Under the pieces are notes generated by a model, which saw nothing but the letters and a program-made list of their open reading frames with translations, searched no databases and had not been told where the DNA came from. The translations under genes and the position numbers were made by a program. A stretch of 64,000 nt of DNA, from NCBI GenBank assembly GCA_015075425.1, contig JABTUL010000001.1, positions 62,001 to 126,000 of the forward strand. The letters are read 5' to 3'. The stretch's first letter is position 1; each line of letters opens with the position of its first letter. Of this stretch, positions 9,025 to 17,979 are shown piece after piece. Origin of the DNA: Spirochaetales bacterium (GTDB lineage: Bacteria > Spirochaetota > Leptospiria > Leptospirales > Leptonemataceae).

Positions 9025-10125
9025 ATGGCAGGCACTCCCGTGGGGCTCTATCTTTACACTTCCTGGAATCTGAACCCGGCAGAGGGAACCGGCGTTGCCG
9101 TGGCGATGAGGCACCTGTCTGCAGCTCTTGAGGCCGGGGCCAGCAAATTCCTTTTTATCACGGAGAATTACCGGTTTGGAAATTTTGCCCTGTTCTTACT
9201 GAAACGTATCTATTCCAATGGAAAGGTTGCCCTGCGCTTCTGGCTATCCCGCGAAACGTGCACGCTTATGGGCGTCGATTTTGATGGCTGTATTCTTCCC
9301 GGGCGGGTGCGCTATATTTTGAATCTGCGGAGTAATTTCATGCGGATCAAAGATCAGGAAAAAGGTTGGCTCTACCTCGTTGCCTGGCTGGAAGCGTTCC
9401 TCCAGCGACTGGCCTGCAAACGGGCCGCCATCATTGTAACGGCAACGCGAGAAACGCGCCAGGCAGTCGCCAGTGATTATGGTGTTCCTCTGGAAAAAAT
9501 CGTTGTGATTCCCAATGGTATCGATGCTTTCTGGAAAAACTTACCCGTGCGCAGCCTTCCGCCTGAGCCACGAATCCTCAGTGTGGCGTCGCTGTATCCG
9601 CGAAAAGGGATCCTGTATTTACTTCAGGCTTTGATAATTTTAAAAAAAAGAAATATTCCGTTTTATTACACGCATGTGGGCGGCGGTCTGCTTTTTGCTG
9701 AACTGCAGGAAAAGGTCAGGGCGATGGGTCTCTCCAGTCAGGTAGAGTTTACCGGTCCCGTATCCGACCGGCGAGTTCTGGCCAACTACTACCTGCAGGC
9801 GCGGATTTTCTGCCACCCGTGTCTGCACGAGGATTTTGGTAACGTGCTGCTCGAAGCGATGTCTGCCGGTTGCCCGGTCGTTGCTTTTGATAATTCCGGT
9901 GCCCGTGAGCTCATCAGGCCTGGATGGGGAATCCTGGTTGAGGATCGTAATATCGAGAGCCTGGCAGCGGCTCTGGAGCGGCTTCTTCTGGATGATGCTC
10001 TTTGTGAAGCTATGGGCAGACAGGGAAAGGAGGAGGTGCAGCGTTACTCCTGGGAGGAAAGTGCACTGGCTTTTCAGTCCGTGCTCCTTGCCTCCGAGCT
10101 TCCGTCGGCTAAACCGAAACGCTGA
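9025..10125 (+). CDS. Glycosyltransferase family 4
   Basis: About 366 aa, GT-B fold retaining glycosyltransferase. N-terminal acceptor domain with the Gly-rich NPAEGTGVAVAMRH loop; C-terminal donor domain starts near RILSVASLYPRKG. The E-x7-E region is HEDFGNVLLEAMSAG. Start chosen at ATG 9025, just after AAAGG; an upstream ATG at 8920 would overlap the glycosylase start and adds unconserved residues. Likely a surface polysaccharide or glycolipid transferase; sugar unknown. Its 3' end overlaps the convergent gene by 17 nt. Confidence 0.9.
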   Translation: MAGTPVGLYLYTSWNLNPAEGTGVAVAMRHLSAALEAGASKFLFITENYRFGNFALFLLKRIYSNGKVALRFWLSRETCTLMGVDFDGCILPGRVRYILNLRSNFMRIKDQEKGWLYLVAWLEAFLQRLACKRAAIIVTATRETRQAVASDYGVPLEKIVVIPNGIDAFWKNLPVRSLPPEPRILSVASLYPRKGILYLLQALIILKKRNIPFYYTHVGGGLLFAELQEKVRAMGLSSQVEFTGPVSDRRVLANYYLQARIFCHPCLHEDFGNVLLEAMSAGCPVVAFDNSGARELIRPGWGILVEDRNIESLAAALERLLLDDALCEAMGRQGKEEVQRYSWEESALAFQSVLLASELPSAKPKR

Positions 10126-10963
10126 CTTGTTTTTCTTTACGTGCTCCGACCGGGCGGCGGGCCTTCTGCGTCCGCGTTGACTTGCGCAGTGGAAAAAGGG
10201 CAGCAAAATCGCCGGGTTCAGGAGTGACAATTCCGTCCGCACCCTGATCCAGAAGCATCTGAGCCGTCTGCTTATCCGCTACGTTTTGAAAATCCAGTCG
10301 CAGCCCCTGCCGGTGGCAACGCTCGATGAAAGACGGGCTTCCGGTGGCTAAGTAATCTTTACGATAGGTCACTGCTATTTCCGTGACAAAAAGAGGACTG
10401 AAAGATTTGGGGAGGTAGAGAAACGGAATATCCTGGTCTGTGAGGATTATGGTTCCGGGATAAATATGGCTGATCTTCCGGTTCCACCAGAGATTGCCTC
10501 CGCTGATGCTAATGCGGCCGGAGGCATTGTACTGGTGAATGGTGGCCATGATCTGTGTATAGGCGGCCATGGATTTTTCCTGCAAGCGGAGATGAAAATT
10601 TTGCCGCGGGAAAGCTTCGAGCACCTGTCCCAGGTCTGCCTCTCCTGCCTCCGTGTCTTTCCGGGTGGACAGCTGGACGCTGCCATCCGCTTTTAAAAAA
10701 GCATTCAACCAGATCCGGCCGTTGACATGCCTTAAATTCTGCCGAATCAAAGCCAGATCAAGGACATCCGGGCAATAGTGCAGCTGGCGTTCATAGGGAT
10801 CTTCCGCCAGGCTAAGGATAGCCTTCCATTCTCCTGATTGCATCGGTGCTCCAGTGGCACTCTGATTCCAGAAGTCCGGTTCGTACACCTTTTTTTTACC
10901 CGGTACAGAAAAAAAGGGACAACATCTGTATTTGGTTGCAAAGCATTCCCCTGCGTAAGCCAT
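10109..10963 (-). CDS. GDPD-like TIM-barrel protein with Cys-rich N-terminus
   Basis: About 284 aa. The C-terminal half resembles glycerophosphodiester phosphodiesterases (LRLDFQNVADKQTAQMLL, then DQGADGIVTPEPGDF), but I find no catalytic His-Arg motif at the N-terminus. The first 15 residues instead contain three cysteines (C7, C14, C15). ATG at 10963 is preceded by AAAGG; TTG at 10993 is a poorer alternative. No signal peptide. Either a non-catalytic GDPD-fold protein or an unrelated TIM barrel. Confidence 0.6.
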   Translation of the reverse strand: MAYAGECFATKYRCCPFFSVPGKKKVYEPDFWNQSATGAPMQSGEWKAILSLAEDPYERQLHYCPDVLDLALIRQNLRHVNGRIWLNAFLKADGSVQLSTRKDTEAGEADLGQVLEAFPRQNFHLRLQEKSMAAYTQIMATIHQYNASGRISISGGNLWWNRKISHIYPGTIILTDQDIPFLYLPKSFSPLFVTEIAVTYRKDYLATGSPSFIERCHRQGLRLDFQNVADKQTAQMLLDQGADGIVTPEPGDFAALFPLRKSTRTQKARRPVGARKEKQVSVSV

Positions 10964-10984
10964 TTGCCTTTGAGGACAATTTAG

Positions 10985-11386
10985 ATGGAACAAATCAAAT
11001 CAATCTGGAAGATCACCAAACGGGTCCTGCTTCTTGCCCTGCTGGGTGTAGTGCTATTGACTGCCGGGGGCATATGGGTGATTTCCACGGCAAGTTACAG
11101 TGACGGAACGCGCTCCGGAAGACTTATCAAACTGAGCAAAAAGGGATTCATTTTCAAAACGTATGAAGGTCAGCTTGATGTTGGCGGGCTGCAATCCGGC
11201 GCTTCCGGGGAAGGGTTCACTTCTTTGTGGGATTTCTCTGTCGACTCCGGCCAGCAAATGGTTCTCTCAGAGCTTGAGAAATATTCAGGAAAGAATGTAA
11301 AGTTACACTATGAAGAACGTTACTATCGTTTGTTCTGGAAAGGAGACACCAGGCATTTTATTGTTCAGGTGGAACCTATCGAATAG
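10985..11386 (+). CDS. Conserved small membrane-anchored protein
   Basis: 133 aa with one N-terminal transmembrane segment (about residues 13-35) and a soluble domain opening with SYSDGTRSGRLIKLSKKG. Proteins of this type occur widely in bacteria and have been misnamed 6-phosphogluconate dehydrogenase; function unknown. It is divergent from the GDPD-like gene with only ~21 nt between starts. One nt separates its stop from the convergent patatin gene. Confidence 0.8.
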   Translation: MEQIKSIWKITKRVLLLALLGVVLLTAGGIWVISTASYSDGTRSGRLIKLSKKGFIFKTYEGQLDVGGLQSGASGEGFTSLWDFSVDSGQQMVLSELEKYSGKNVKLHYEERYYRLFWKGDTRHFIVQVEPIE

Positions 11387-11387
11387 C

Positions 11388-12869
11388 TCAATGGATCAAG
11401 GCGGATAATTCCGTTCGTGCCAGGAAACGGCCCAGCATATAGTAGCTGCGAATGGCTTCATCGGAGTAGCCTGAGCTGAAGGTGGGATGAAAGGGAAAGC
11501 GGCCGTCTGTGCTTACAAAATTCGATAAGGCCGGACATTCTCTTTGCATGGTCCTTTGAAACGATTCTGATTTCTTTAGTTTTAAGTAATAGATTGTGGC
11601 CGTTCTTACGGGAATCAGGAACCTCCTCCTGGTTGCCCGTCCCTTAAGCGTTGCCGTTGAAAGCTCTGCAAAGGATTCCGTGTCCCTCACGGTAATATTG
11701 ATTCCCAGCAATTGCCTGGCCTGCTTTTTTAGCTGCTGTAGACTGGCAAAAGTGTAGCGTGGATCTTCCGATGCATCAGAAACGATGATGGTTTCCACTC
11801 CTCGTTCCAGGAGCGGCAGAACACCCAGATTTTCACTGTGACCGCCATCGGTTAGAGTGTAAGAAGAACGGATGGCTTTATGATCAGGGAGCTTCACATT
11901 CCATTCCAGAACCCGCAGGCGCAGGGTGGAAAGAATTTGAATGGGTGGCAGGACAGCGGAAGAAACAGCCATGGCCAGCGAAAGGGCAGGGGCCATTGCC
12001 TGGTTCTGCTCAAGATCCACGACTGCTCCTTCGGCTCCGCTCTGTTTGTTACAGTAGTTGGTTGTTTTGCAATCTGCAATGGTACCGATCTGAAATGAAC
12101 TGAATTCGAAAGGAAAACTGCGACTGAAATGATCATCCAGATTCTCCGGTAAATATCCCACGTCGACAGTGGCGCTGTGCGTTCCGCTGATGATGGGCAG
12201 GGCCCGATGTGGATGGCGGAAGCGCAGGTTTGTCAGCGAAATATCTTCATCGTTTAGAAAATTAGAGAGAACCATTTTACGCCACAGTTCTGCGATGAGT
12301 GAGCCCTGGCTGCGGCCTTTAAAAAAATCTGCCGGGCTGATGGCCGTTGCCAGTCCGCCGTATCCGGTCATGAGCACGCGCAGCGCCGGGACGTTCTTTG
12401 CTGTCTGTTCATTGCATACGGCTCGATCCAGCTGGCCAAAGTATTCGGCATCACTTTCCCGGCGGGCGCGGTAGGCTCCGGTGGCCCAGGAACCACCGGA
12501 TACAGCGGATATGTAATCCACACGTGGTAGCACACGGGCTGCGAAGAGGCCGGAAAGAATGCCGGTTTGAAAAGCGTTGGAACGAATGCCGCCACCGGAA
12601 AAGGCCAGCCCCACAGAATCCTGGTCTGGCGGGACGCCGGCTTTTTTACGCCTTTCCTGGATCCAGGCCCGCTCTGCGGCAAAAAACAGTTTTTGATTCT
12701 TAAGCCGGGCTCGGGTATCGTGGAGGACAATGAGGCCATCGGGGCGGGGGCCGCTGTAGGAAGAGGCGCAGGAGATGGCCGTGCAGGCTAAAAAGCTAGG
12801 GAAAAAAATGCACGCGCTTATCACCTTTACGAAAGGCAAAGTAGGGCCTCTCTTTCTGGATTGCCGCAT
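11388..12869 (-). CDS. Patatin-like phospholipase, exported
   Basis: 493 aa Ser-Asp dyad lipid acyl hydrolase. The oxyanion loop SGGGIRS is at 91-97, the nucleophile elbow AVSGGS has Ser124, and the catalytic Asp is in the TDGGHSENLG motif near residue 330. The N-terminus has a basic region and a hydrophobic segment ending in candidate lipobox cysteines (C29 or C34), so it may be a lipoprotein. ATG at 12869 overlaps the Nudix gene by 74 nt; GTG at 12824 reduces this to 29 nt and keeps the signal. Confidence 0.88.
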   Translation of the reverse strand: MRQSRKRGPTLPFVKVISACIFFPSFLACTAISCASSYSGPRPDGLIVLHDTRARLKNQKLFFAAERAWIQERRKKAGVPPDQDSVGLAFSGGGIRSNAFQTGILSGLFAARVLPRVDYISAVSGGSWATGAYRARRESDAEYFGQLDRAVCNEQTAKNVPALRVLMTGYGGLATAISPADFFKGRSQGSLIAELWRKMVLSNFLNDEDISLTNLRFRHPHRALPIISGTHSATVDVGYLPENLDDHFSRSFPFEFSSFQIGTIADCKTTNYCNKQSGAEGAVVDLEQNQAMAPALSLAMAVSSAVLPPIQILSTLRLRVLEWNVKLPDHKAIRSSYTLTDGGHSENLGVLPLLERGVETIIVSDASEDPRYTFASLQQLKKQARQLLGINITVRDTESFAELSTATLKGRATRRRFLIPVRTATIYYLKLKKSESFQRTMQRECPALSNFVSTDGRFPFHPTFSSGYSDEAIRSYYMLGRFLARTELSALIH

Positions 12870-13521
12870 CCAGTTCCACAGGCAGGGGATCGGGCCATTC
12901 GTCCACTTTTTTTACAAAAATCCAGGATCCATCCGCGCAGCCGTGGTCGAGCTCAAAGGAGGCCAAAAGATAACGCTGCTGGCAGCGTGGACAGATCCCG
13001 CGACCGCCGCTATTTTTTGCCGGGGTTTCTATCGCGCTCAGCTCAAAACACAGGCAGGGCCCAGAGTACTGCGCCATGACTTGTTTCGCCAGTTCGACCA
13101 CGGTAGCGTACACGTCCCTTTTGAAATATACAATAGAAGCAAGCACTTCTTCCGGGCGTAGCCAGGCCAGGCGCTCGAACTCGCGATCGTGATGATCCAG
13201 GGAAAGTTCGGCCACATTTCCGTCCCAGAAAAAGAAGAACCATTTTTGTTCCTGGCCCTGATACGGTTTCAAATGCTCTGCGACAGAATCCGGGAAGTCG
13301 TAGCGCAACCAATCTTCTGTTTCACGAACAGGTGGATCTTCTATTTTCAGGCCGATTTCTTCAAATAGTTCGCGCCGGGCTGCAGCAAGCGGTTCCTCCC
13401 CCGGGTCAATTCCTCCCTGGGGAAATTGAAAAGCGCCTGGAGCACCGCTGCGCTCGCCGGCCAGAACCTGGCCGCGAGCATTGAACACCACGATGCCAAC
13501 GTTTTTGCGGTAGGGTTTCAT
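12796..13521 (-). CDS. Nudix hydrolase, RppH-type, with C-terminal extension
   Basis: 241 aa. The N-terminal ~155 residues match the RppH/Ap4A-hydrolase Nudix family: MKPYRKNVGIVVFN start, FQFPQGGID, and a complete Nudix box from GGIDPGEE to RELFEEIG. RppH removes 5' pyrophosphate from mRNA. A further ~85 residues contain a CPRC motif and a His/Cys-containing stretch, possibly a small zinc site, not found in standard RppH. Its ATG overlaps the upstream stop by one nt (TAATG). Confidence 0.88.
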   Translation of the reverse strand: MKPYRKNVGIVVFNARGQVLAGERSGAPGAFQFPQGGIDPGEEPLAAARRELFEEIGLKIEDPPVRETEDWLRYDFPDSVAEHLKPYQGQEQKWFFFFWDGNVAELSLDHHDREFERLAWLRPEEVLASIVYFKRDVYATVVELAKQVMAQYSGPCLCFELSAIETPAKNSGGRGICPRCQQRYLLASFELDHGCADGSWIFVKKVDEWPDPLPVELDAAIQKERPYFAFRKGDKRVHFFP

Positions 13522-14867
13522 TAAAATGTTTGAAAACGCTTATAGATTAGAGCTGTCGGTGCCCCGACACGGGCAATGAATTCGGGCTGGTTGATGTCCG
13601 CACAGTTGCTCTCTTTCAGCGCTTTCTGCATTTGCGAGCGGATCTGGCGGACCAGCGATGTGTACAGGCCATAGTCATCCTTCTCCGGACCGATAGTCGG
13701 CAGAACTACAGTGCGCCACCAGGTCATCAAAATGAGTTTCAACAGCTCTGCCGGAATGTACTTCACGATGGTCGGTCCCTTCTTACGATGGAAGGTTCCG
13801 GTCTGTGCCTGCTGCAGGAAGCGTTTGGTGAGATTGTAGAAAGAGTAAGGGCCCAGGTGGAAAAGAAAAAGACGCCGCATGCCTGACTCGAGTCCCAGGT
13901 CCACAAGGCAAATGTCTGTTACCAGTTCAAAATAGGTATGTAAAAAATCAGCATAAAGAGCTTCGATTTCAGTGGGTTGCAAATGAGAAACTTTACGCGT
14001 CAGATTGCGAATGATGTCTCCTTTAATGACATGAGCCTCTGCACCCATGTGCGTATCGATATGCACTACGGATGGATACTTTTTGCGTTCCTGATCCAGC
14101 AAGAAACGGTCGTATGCCAGCGAATAAAATGGCGTCGTATTCCAGGCCTGAGAGCCGCCGGCATTGAGTCGGTGTGAGGCCTGGATTTTTTTCTGAGTTT
14201 CCACGCTGCCGGCTGCTTTAAGATCGGGGATTGCGACCGGTTCAAACATTGTGTAAAGGTTTTCCTGATATACGGCAGAGAAGCGATAGTCTCGATCCAT
14301 AGAGTAGCGGGCCAGTTTTTCCGCTTTTTTGTCTTCCGTCATCCGCACGGGAATTCCCAGGATGAACCCCATACGCCGCAAAAAGATTTTGATTGCACCT
14401 GCCTGTGTCAGACACGGTTCCACGCGAAACCGGATGAACTGGTTGTAGAAGTCGCTTTTTTCGGGAATTTGCAGTTCACGTACAGCGTGCAGCGCGAACT
14501 TCCAGCCGCGTTCCAGCAGGCCAGTATGATCGCGGAGATGGGTAAAAAAACGTAAAAATTTTATAAACGATAACTGATGGGCGGAGGGATTTTCGCGGAA
14601 AAAAGAATGGATTTCGCGCTGTGCCTCTTTTTCCAGATTGTCATCCTGCAAATTAAAGACAGCGCGACGGGTTGCCGTCTGGATTTCTCCCAGAAGACCA
14701 TCGATCTCTGCGCGATAGTTCTGCATCGCTTTTCTTTCTTCGCCGGAAAGGAGGTTGGAAGCCAGGAGTTGCTGGCAGGTTGTAGCCTGGGTGGCCTGAG
14801 CCTCCAGGGATTCCTTGAAGCCGCGCTTGAAAGGTGCGATAGCTTCTAATTCATGCTGGTCCTGCAT
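13521..14867 (-). CDS. Hypothetical protein, 448 aa
   Basis: No family recognised. A long, mostly helical soluble protein with no signal peptide. An N-terminal coiled-coil-like region (residues 1-90) precedes a domain with HIDTHMGAEAHVIKGDI around residue 275. Translation starts at ATG 14867, 3 nt after the SppA stop. Its own stop overlaps the Nudix start, so sppA, this gene and the Nudix gene look like one operon, possibly continuing into the patatin gene. Confidence 0.8.
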   Translation of the reverse strand: MQDQHELEAIAPFKRGFKESLEAQATQATTCQQLLASNLLSGEERKAMQNYRAEIDGLLGEIQTATRRAVFNLQDDNLEKEAQREIHSFFRENPSAHQLSFIKFLRFFTHLRDHTGLLERGWKFALHAVRELQIPEKSDFYNQFIRFRVEPCLTQAGAIKIFLRRMGFILGIPVRMTEDKKAEKLARYSMDRDYRFSAVYQENLYTMFEPVAIPDLKAAGSVETQKKIQASHRLNAGGSQAWNTTPFYSLAYDRFLLDQERKKYPSVVHIDTHMGAEAHVIKGDIIRNLTRKVSHLQPTEIEALYADFLHTYFELVTDICLVDLGLESGMRRLFLFHLGPYSFYNLTKRFLQQAQTGTFHRKKGPTIVKYIPAELLKLILMTWWRTVVLPTIGPEKDDYGLYTSLVRQIRSQMQKALKESNCADINQPEFIARVGAPTALIYKRFQTF

Positions 14868-14870
14868 GCT

Positions 14871-15863
14871 TCAATTCAGGTAAGGTTCCCAGATATAAAA
14901 CAGACCAAACTGGCTGCGCAGTGTATCCCGGATGATTTGTGGCAGTTGTTCCGGCGGACCGATCTGCACATCGTACAGGGAGTAATTGGAATACTCCGCC
15001 GGAAGATAAGCGACTACTTCCACGCTTCCCATGCTTTCTCTCTCTTTTATTTTTTTAATATAATCTTCCAGATAATCTGTTGAATCGATCAGGCCAGCGT
15101 CGCGGGCACGATTGGCGTTCATTACCCGGCCATCAGCGATGGTTCTCAGATTCTCAGCGCTGATTTTCTCTTTGCGACCGGTTTTTACGATCTGCAGAAA
15201 TCGTTCATAGGAATGTTCCACTTCCTTCTGGTAGTAAGCCTTTTCTTCTGCGGTCATTTCCCGGAATGGAGAAAGAGTATCTTTATTTTTGCCGGTCTGG
15301 ATGGTCCGGTATTTGATGCCGGATTTATCCAGCAGGCCGGTCAGCTCAAAGCCTCGCATAATCACTCCAATGGAACCGACCAGCGCTGTAGGTCTGGCAT
15401 TGATGTAATCTGCTGCCATGGCTGCATAGTAACCGCCACTGGCCCCAAGATCATCGATATGTGCATAAACTTTATAGTTATGCTTTTCCTGTGCTTTACG
15501 GATCAGTTCATAGATCAGGTCAGAAGCGCCCACGCTACCTCCGGGAGAATCGATTTGTAAAAGTACCGTTTTGATGCTTTTATCGCGCCCGGCAGCCTCA
15601 AGAACTGCAGCGACCTGCGAGGGGCTTACACGATCCCGAACATTTTGCTCATTTGAGCTCATGATGGTACCCTTCACCGGCAGGAGCAAAATGCGCGCTG
15701 ATGCACCAGGGCTGAAGCAACCACGGGGAGCTTCCGAGTAGACGCTTACAGGCCGTAAATTGGGCTTGCGCCTGGACATGCTGTCCAGAACAATATTATT
15801 AAAGCAGTGCATTGTGGTCAAAAGAGCAAGCAAAGCAATCATACGTAACATAGGGATCCCCAT
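14871..15863 (-). CDS. sppA: Signal peptide peptidase SppA, short form
   Basis: 330 aa, the half-size SppA that degrades cleaved signal peptides in the membrane. Catalytic Ser sits in LGASGGYYAAMAADYI near residue 165 and the general-base Lys in QTGKNKDT near 218. QIDSPGG precedes them as in ClpP-fold peptidases. The N-terminus has a hydrophobic segment ending at a Cys (LLTTMHC), which could be a lipobox. ATG at 15863, with another in-frame ATG 12 nt later. The 5' end overlaps the divergent CapA-like frame. Confidence 0.93.
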   Translation of the reverse strand: MGIPMLRMIALLALLTTMHCFNNIVLDSMSRRKPNLRPVSVYSEAPRGCFSPGASARILLLPVKGTIMSSNEQNVRDRVSPSQVAAVLEAAGRDKSIKTVLLQIDSPGGSVGASDLIYELIRKAQEKHNYKVYAHIDDLGASGGYYAAMAADYINARPTALVGSIGVIMRGFELTGLLDKSGIKYRTIQTGKNKDTLSPFREMTAEEKAYYQKEVEHSYERFLQIVKTGRKEKISAENLRTIADGRVMNANRARDAGLIDSTDYLEDYIKKIKERESMGSVEVVAYLPAEYSNYSLYDVQIGPPEQLPQIIRDTLRSQFGLFYIWEPYLN

Positions 15864-16992
15864 TCGGGCTTCCGCCTACCGGGCGGGCCTCACAATCAGT
15901 GTCCTCCTGCTCTTACTTCAGTGTCAAAGAATTTTATGGAAGGAGCCACCAAAAAGCGAACCGCTCCGCGAGTGGCCGGAGGTGCGCCTGATCTTTGCCG
16001 GAGACACGCATTTCATGTGGGGCGTGGAGGAGCTCCAGAAAGCCCGGGGCATGGTTCACCCGGTTGAAAACCTGGTGGGTTTCTTTAAACAGGCCGATTT
16101 TCGGGCATTAAATCTGGAAACGACGATCACCCGTCGCGGTGTGCCCATGAATCGCAAAGCGCATGTGTTTCGCTCTGATCCAGAGACCCTGGCCGCTCTG
16201 CAGGCATTGCAGGTGGATCTGGCCATCCTTGCCAACAATCATGCCATGGATGCGGGCGAAGAAGGTTTGCTCGATACTATCGCGGAATTAAAGAAAGTGG
16301 GAATAGACCACGTGGGGGCCGGCAGCAATGCTCGCGAAGCCTTGCAGAGTTACCGCTTTGAACGCAAGGGAATTCGTTTTGCTGTACTTGCTTTTAATGC
16401 CATCGGGGAAGGGCTTTCCTTCAGTGCTGGAGCCCGCGCTGGAGTGGCACCGGCAGGCGCGGAGATGGTTGCTCTTGTGACCCGTGCCCGGCAGGAGGTC
16501 GATCATGTTATTGTCAGTCTGCACTGGGGTGTAGAGTACTTCACAAGGCCACGCCCGGATCAAATCTCTCAGGCGCGCCGTCTCATCGATGCTGGAGCGA
16601 GTATCATTGTGGGCCACCATCCGCACATTCCCCAGGGAATGGAAATTTACGGGAACGGTTTGATTTTTTACTCTCTGGGAAATTTTTTGTTTGGTAGCGT
16701 GAATCAGCAGCAGGAACACAATATTATTTTTCGGATCGATTATTCCCCGCAGAGCAAGCGTCCCCTGCGGCTGGTACTGCGGGCCATCAATGGCCGTTAC
16801 CGTGAGCGAGGGCACAGGATTGATTTTTTAACAGCAGAGGAATCGCGTCCCTTCTGGGCCGAATTCTTGCAGCAATCGGCAGACCTGACACCGACCCTGC
16901 GTGAACGACTCTACCTGACGGCTGAGGGCATGGAGATCACCTGGGCGGCAGAAGCAAAGGGTCGCGAAAACCCGGGCTTGCCGGTCCCCTGA
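15814..16992 (+). CDS. CapA-family (PGA_cap) metallophosphoesterase-like protein
   Basis: Calcineurin-like phosphoesterase of the poly-gamma-glutamate CapA family, ~392 aa. Metal-site motifs are FAGDTHFMWG, LNLETTIT, LANNHAMDAG, LHWGVEY and GHHPHIPQG, followed by YSLGNFLFG. The N-terminus has a hydrophobic stretch ending LLLQC, a good lipobox, so probably an envelope lipoprotein. The start is unclear: GTG 15814, ATG 15775 and ATG 15760 are in frame and all lie within the divergent sppA gene. No PGA synthase genes are nearby. Confidence 0.88.
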   Translation: MVKRASKAIIRNIGIPIRASAYRAGLTISVLLLLLQCQRILWKEPPKSEPLREWPEVRLIFAGDTHFMWGVEELQKARGMVHPVENLVGFFKQADFRALNLETTITRRGVPMNRKAHVFRSDPETLAALQALQVDLAILANNHAMDAGEEGLLDTIAELKKVGIDHVGAGSNAREALQSYRFERKGIRFAVLAFNAIGEGLSFSAGARAGVAPAGAEMVALVTRARQEVDHVIVSLHWGVEYFTRPRPDQISQARRLIDAGASIIVGHHPHIPQGMEIYGNGLIFYSLGNFLFGSVNQQQEHNIIFRIDYSPQSKRPLRLVLRAINGRYRERGHRIDFLTAEESRPFWAEFLQQSADLTPTLRERLYLTAEGMEITWAAEAKGRENPGLPVP

Positions 16993-17944
16993 GTGAGCGC
17001 AGATAGTCTTCGAGTTCCTTGCGTTCTGCGGGAAGGCCGCTCAGCTTGCGCAGAGCCTGTGCCGTTGCAATGTTTTGTTTATGTAAACAAAATAAATAGG
17101 CTTTTTTGTCTTCCAGCGAAGCGTTTTTCTGGTAGGCTACAAGGCGCAAATGCGGCATGGCCCGGGCAAATTCACCGTGTTGCAGACGGATGCGGCCGAT
17201 GAGTCGCTGAATATCAGGGTCTGCTGACGTAGCCAGTTCCTGTGAAAGTTTGAGACTGAGTCGTGTATCCCCGGCCAGATAGGCGGTCTGTAGATAGGCC
17301 TTGAGGAAGGCCGGACTTGCCTGACCAAATTGCCTGCTATTTTCAAACGCTGCCAGGGCCGCCGGATAGTTGCGCCGATCACGCTGGATCAGAGCAGCCA
17401 GATAAAAAAAATCATGAGAATTGTATTTGGCATTCAAGGCTCGTTCAATGATTGCGAGCGCTTCGTCGTAGCGGCCCAGTTTGTAGAGGCTCTGGGCCAG
17501 GTTGTAAGAGTAGGATGGCTCAAAAGGAGCAGCCGCGTAGGCCCTCTGAAAAGCATCGGATGCCCGGCCGTATTCCTCGGCTTCCGTGTAGATGAGGCCG
17601 ATTAAGTTGTGTGCCAGATCAAAGTGGGGATTGCGCCGGATGGTTTCCTCCAGAGCCAGGAGAGCAGCGCTTTTTTCTTTTTTCCTGTACTGCGCGAATC
17701 CCCGGGCATAGGCTGCAGCGTCGGCATCAGGATCGATTTGTTCCAGTTTCTTGAGCTGTGCTTCATGGGGCTTCCCGGTGAAAAGAGCATACAGAAGTTC
17801 AATGGTGGCCTGCCGCTTGTCCAGCCTCGTACGGGCAGCCTTCAGTTCCTCAGCGCTAAAAGGCAGAATACTTTGTTCTGCTCCTTGGAGAGAAATGGTA
17901 AGAAAGAAGAGCGGTGGCAAAAAATGTAAGGGCTTCACAGGCAC
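16937..17944 (-). CDS. Exported TPR-repeat protein
   Basis: 335 aa with an N-terminal signal peptide (LHFLPPLFFLTISLQGAEQ) and at least four tetratricopeptide repeats between about residues 75 and 250 (AHNLIGLIYTEAEEYGRASD and YNLAQSLYKLGRYDEALAI are typical). A periplasmic or outer-membrane scaffold is likely. Start is GTG at 17944. Its 3' end overlaps the convergent CapA-like gene by 56 nt. Confidence 0.85.
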   Translation of the reverse strand: MPVKPLHFLPPLFFLTISLQGAEQSILPFSAEELKAARTRLDKRQATIELLYALFTGKPHEAQLKKLEQIDPDADAAAYARGFAQYRKKEKSAALLALEETIRRNPHFDLAHNLIGLIYTEAEEYGRASDAFQRAYAAAPFEPSYSYNLAQSLYKLGRYDEALAIIERALNAKYNSHDFFYLAALIQRDRRNYPAALAAFENSRQFGQASPAFLKAYLQTAYLAGDTRLSLKLSQELATSADPDIQRLIGRIRLQHGEFARAMPHLRLVAYQKNASLEDKKAYLFCLHKQNIATAQALRKLSGLPAERKELEDYLRSLRGPASPGFRDPLLLPPR

Positions 17945-17979
17945 GAATCCGGATCAGGGGAATCGTTATCAGACGCATG

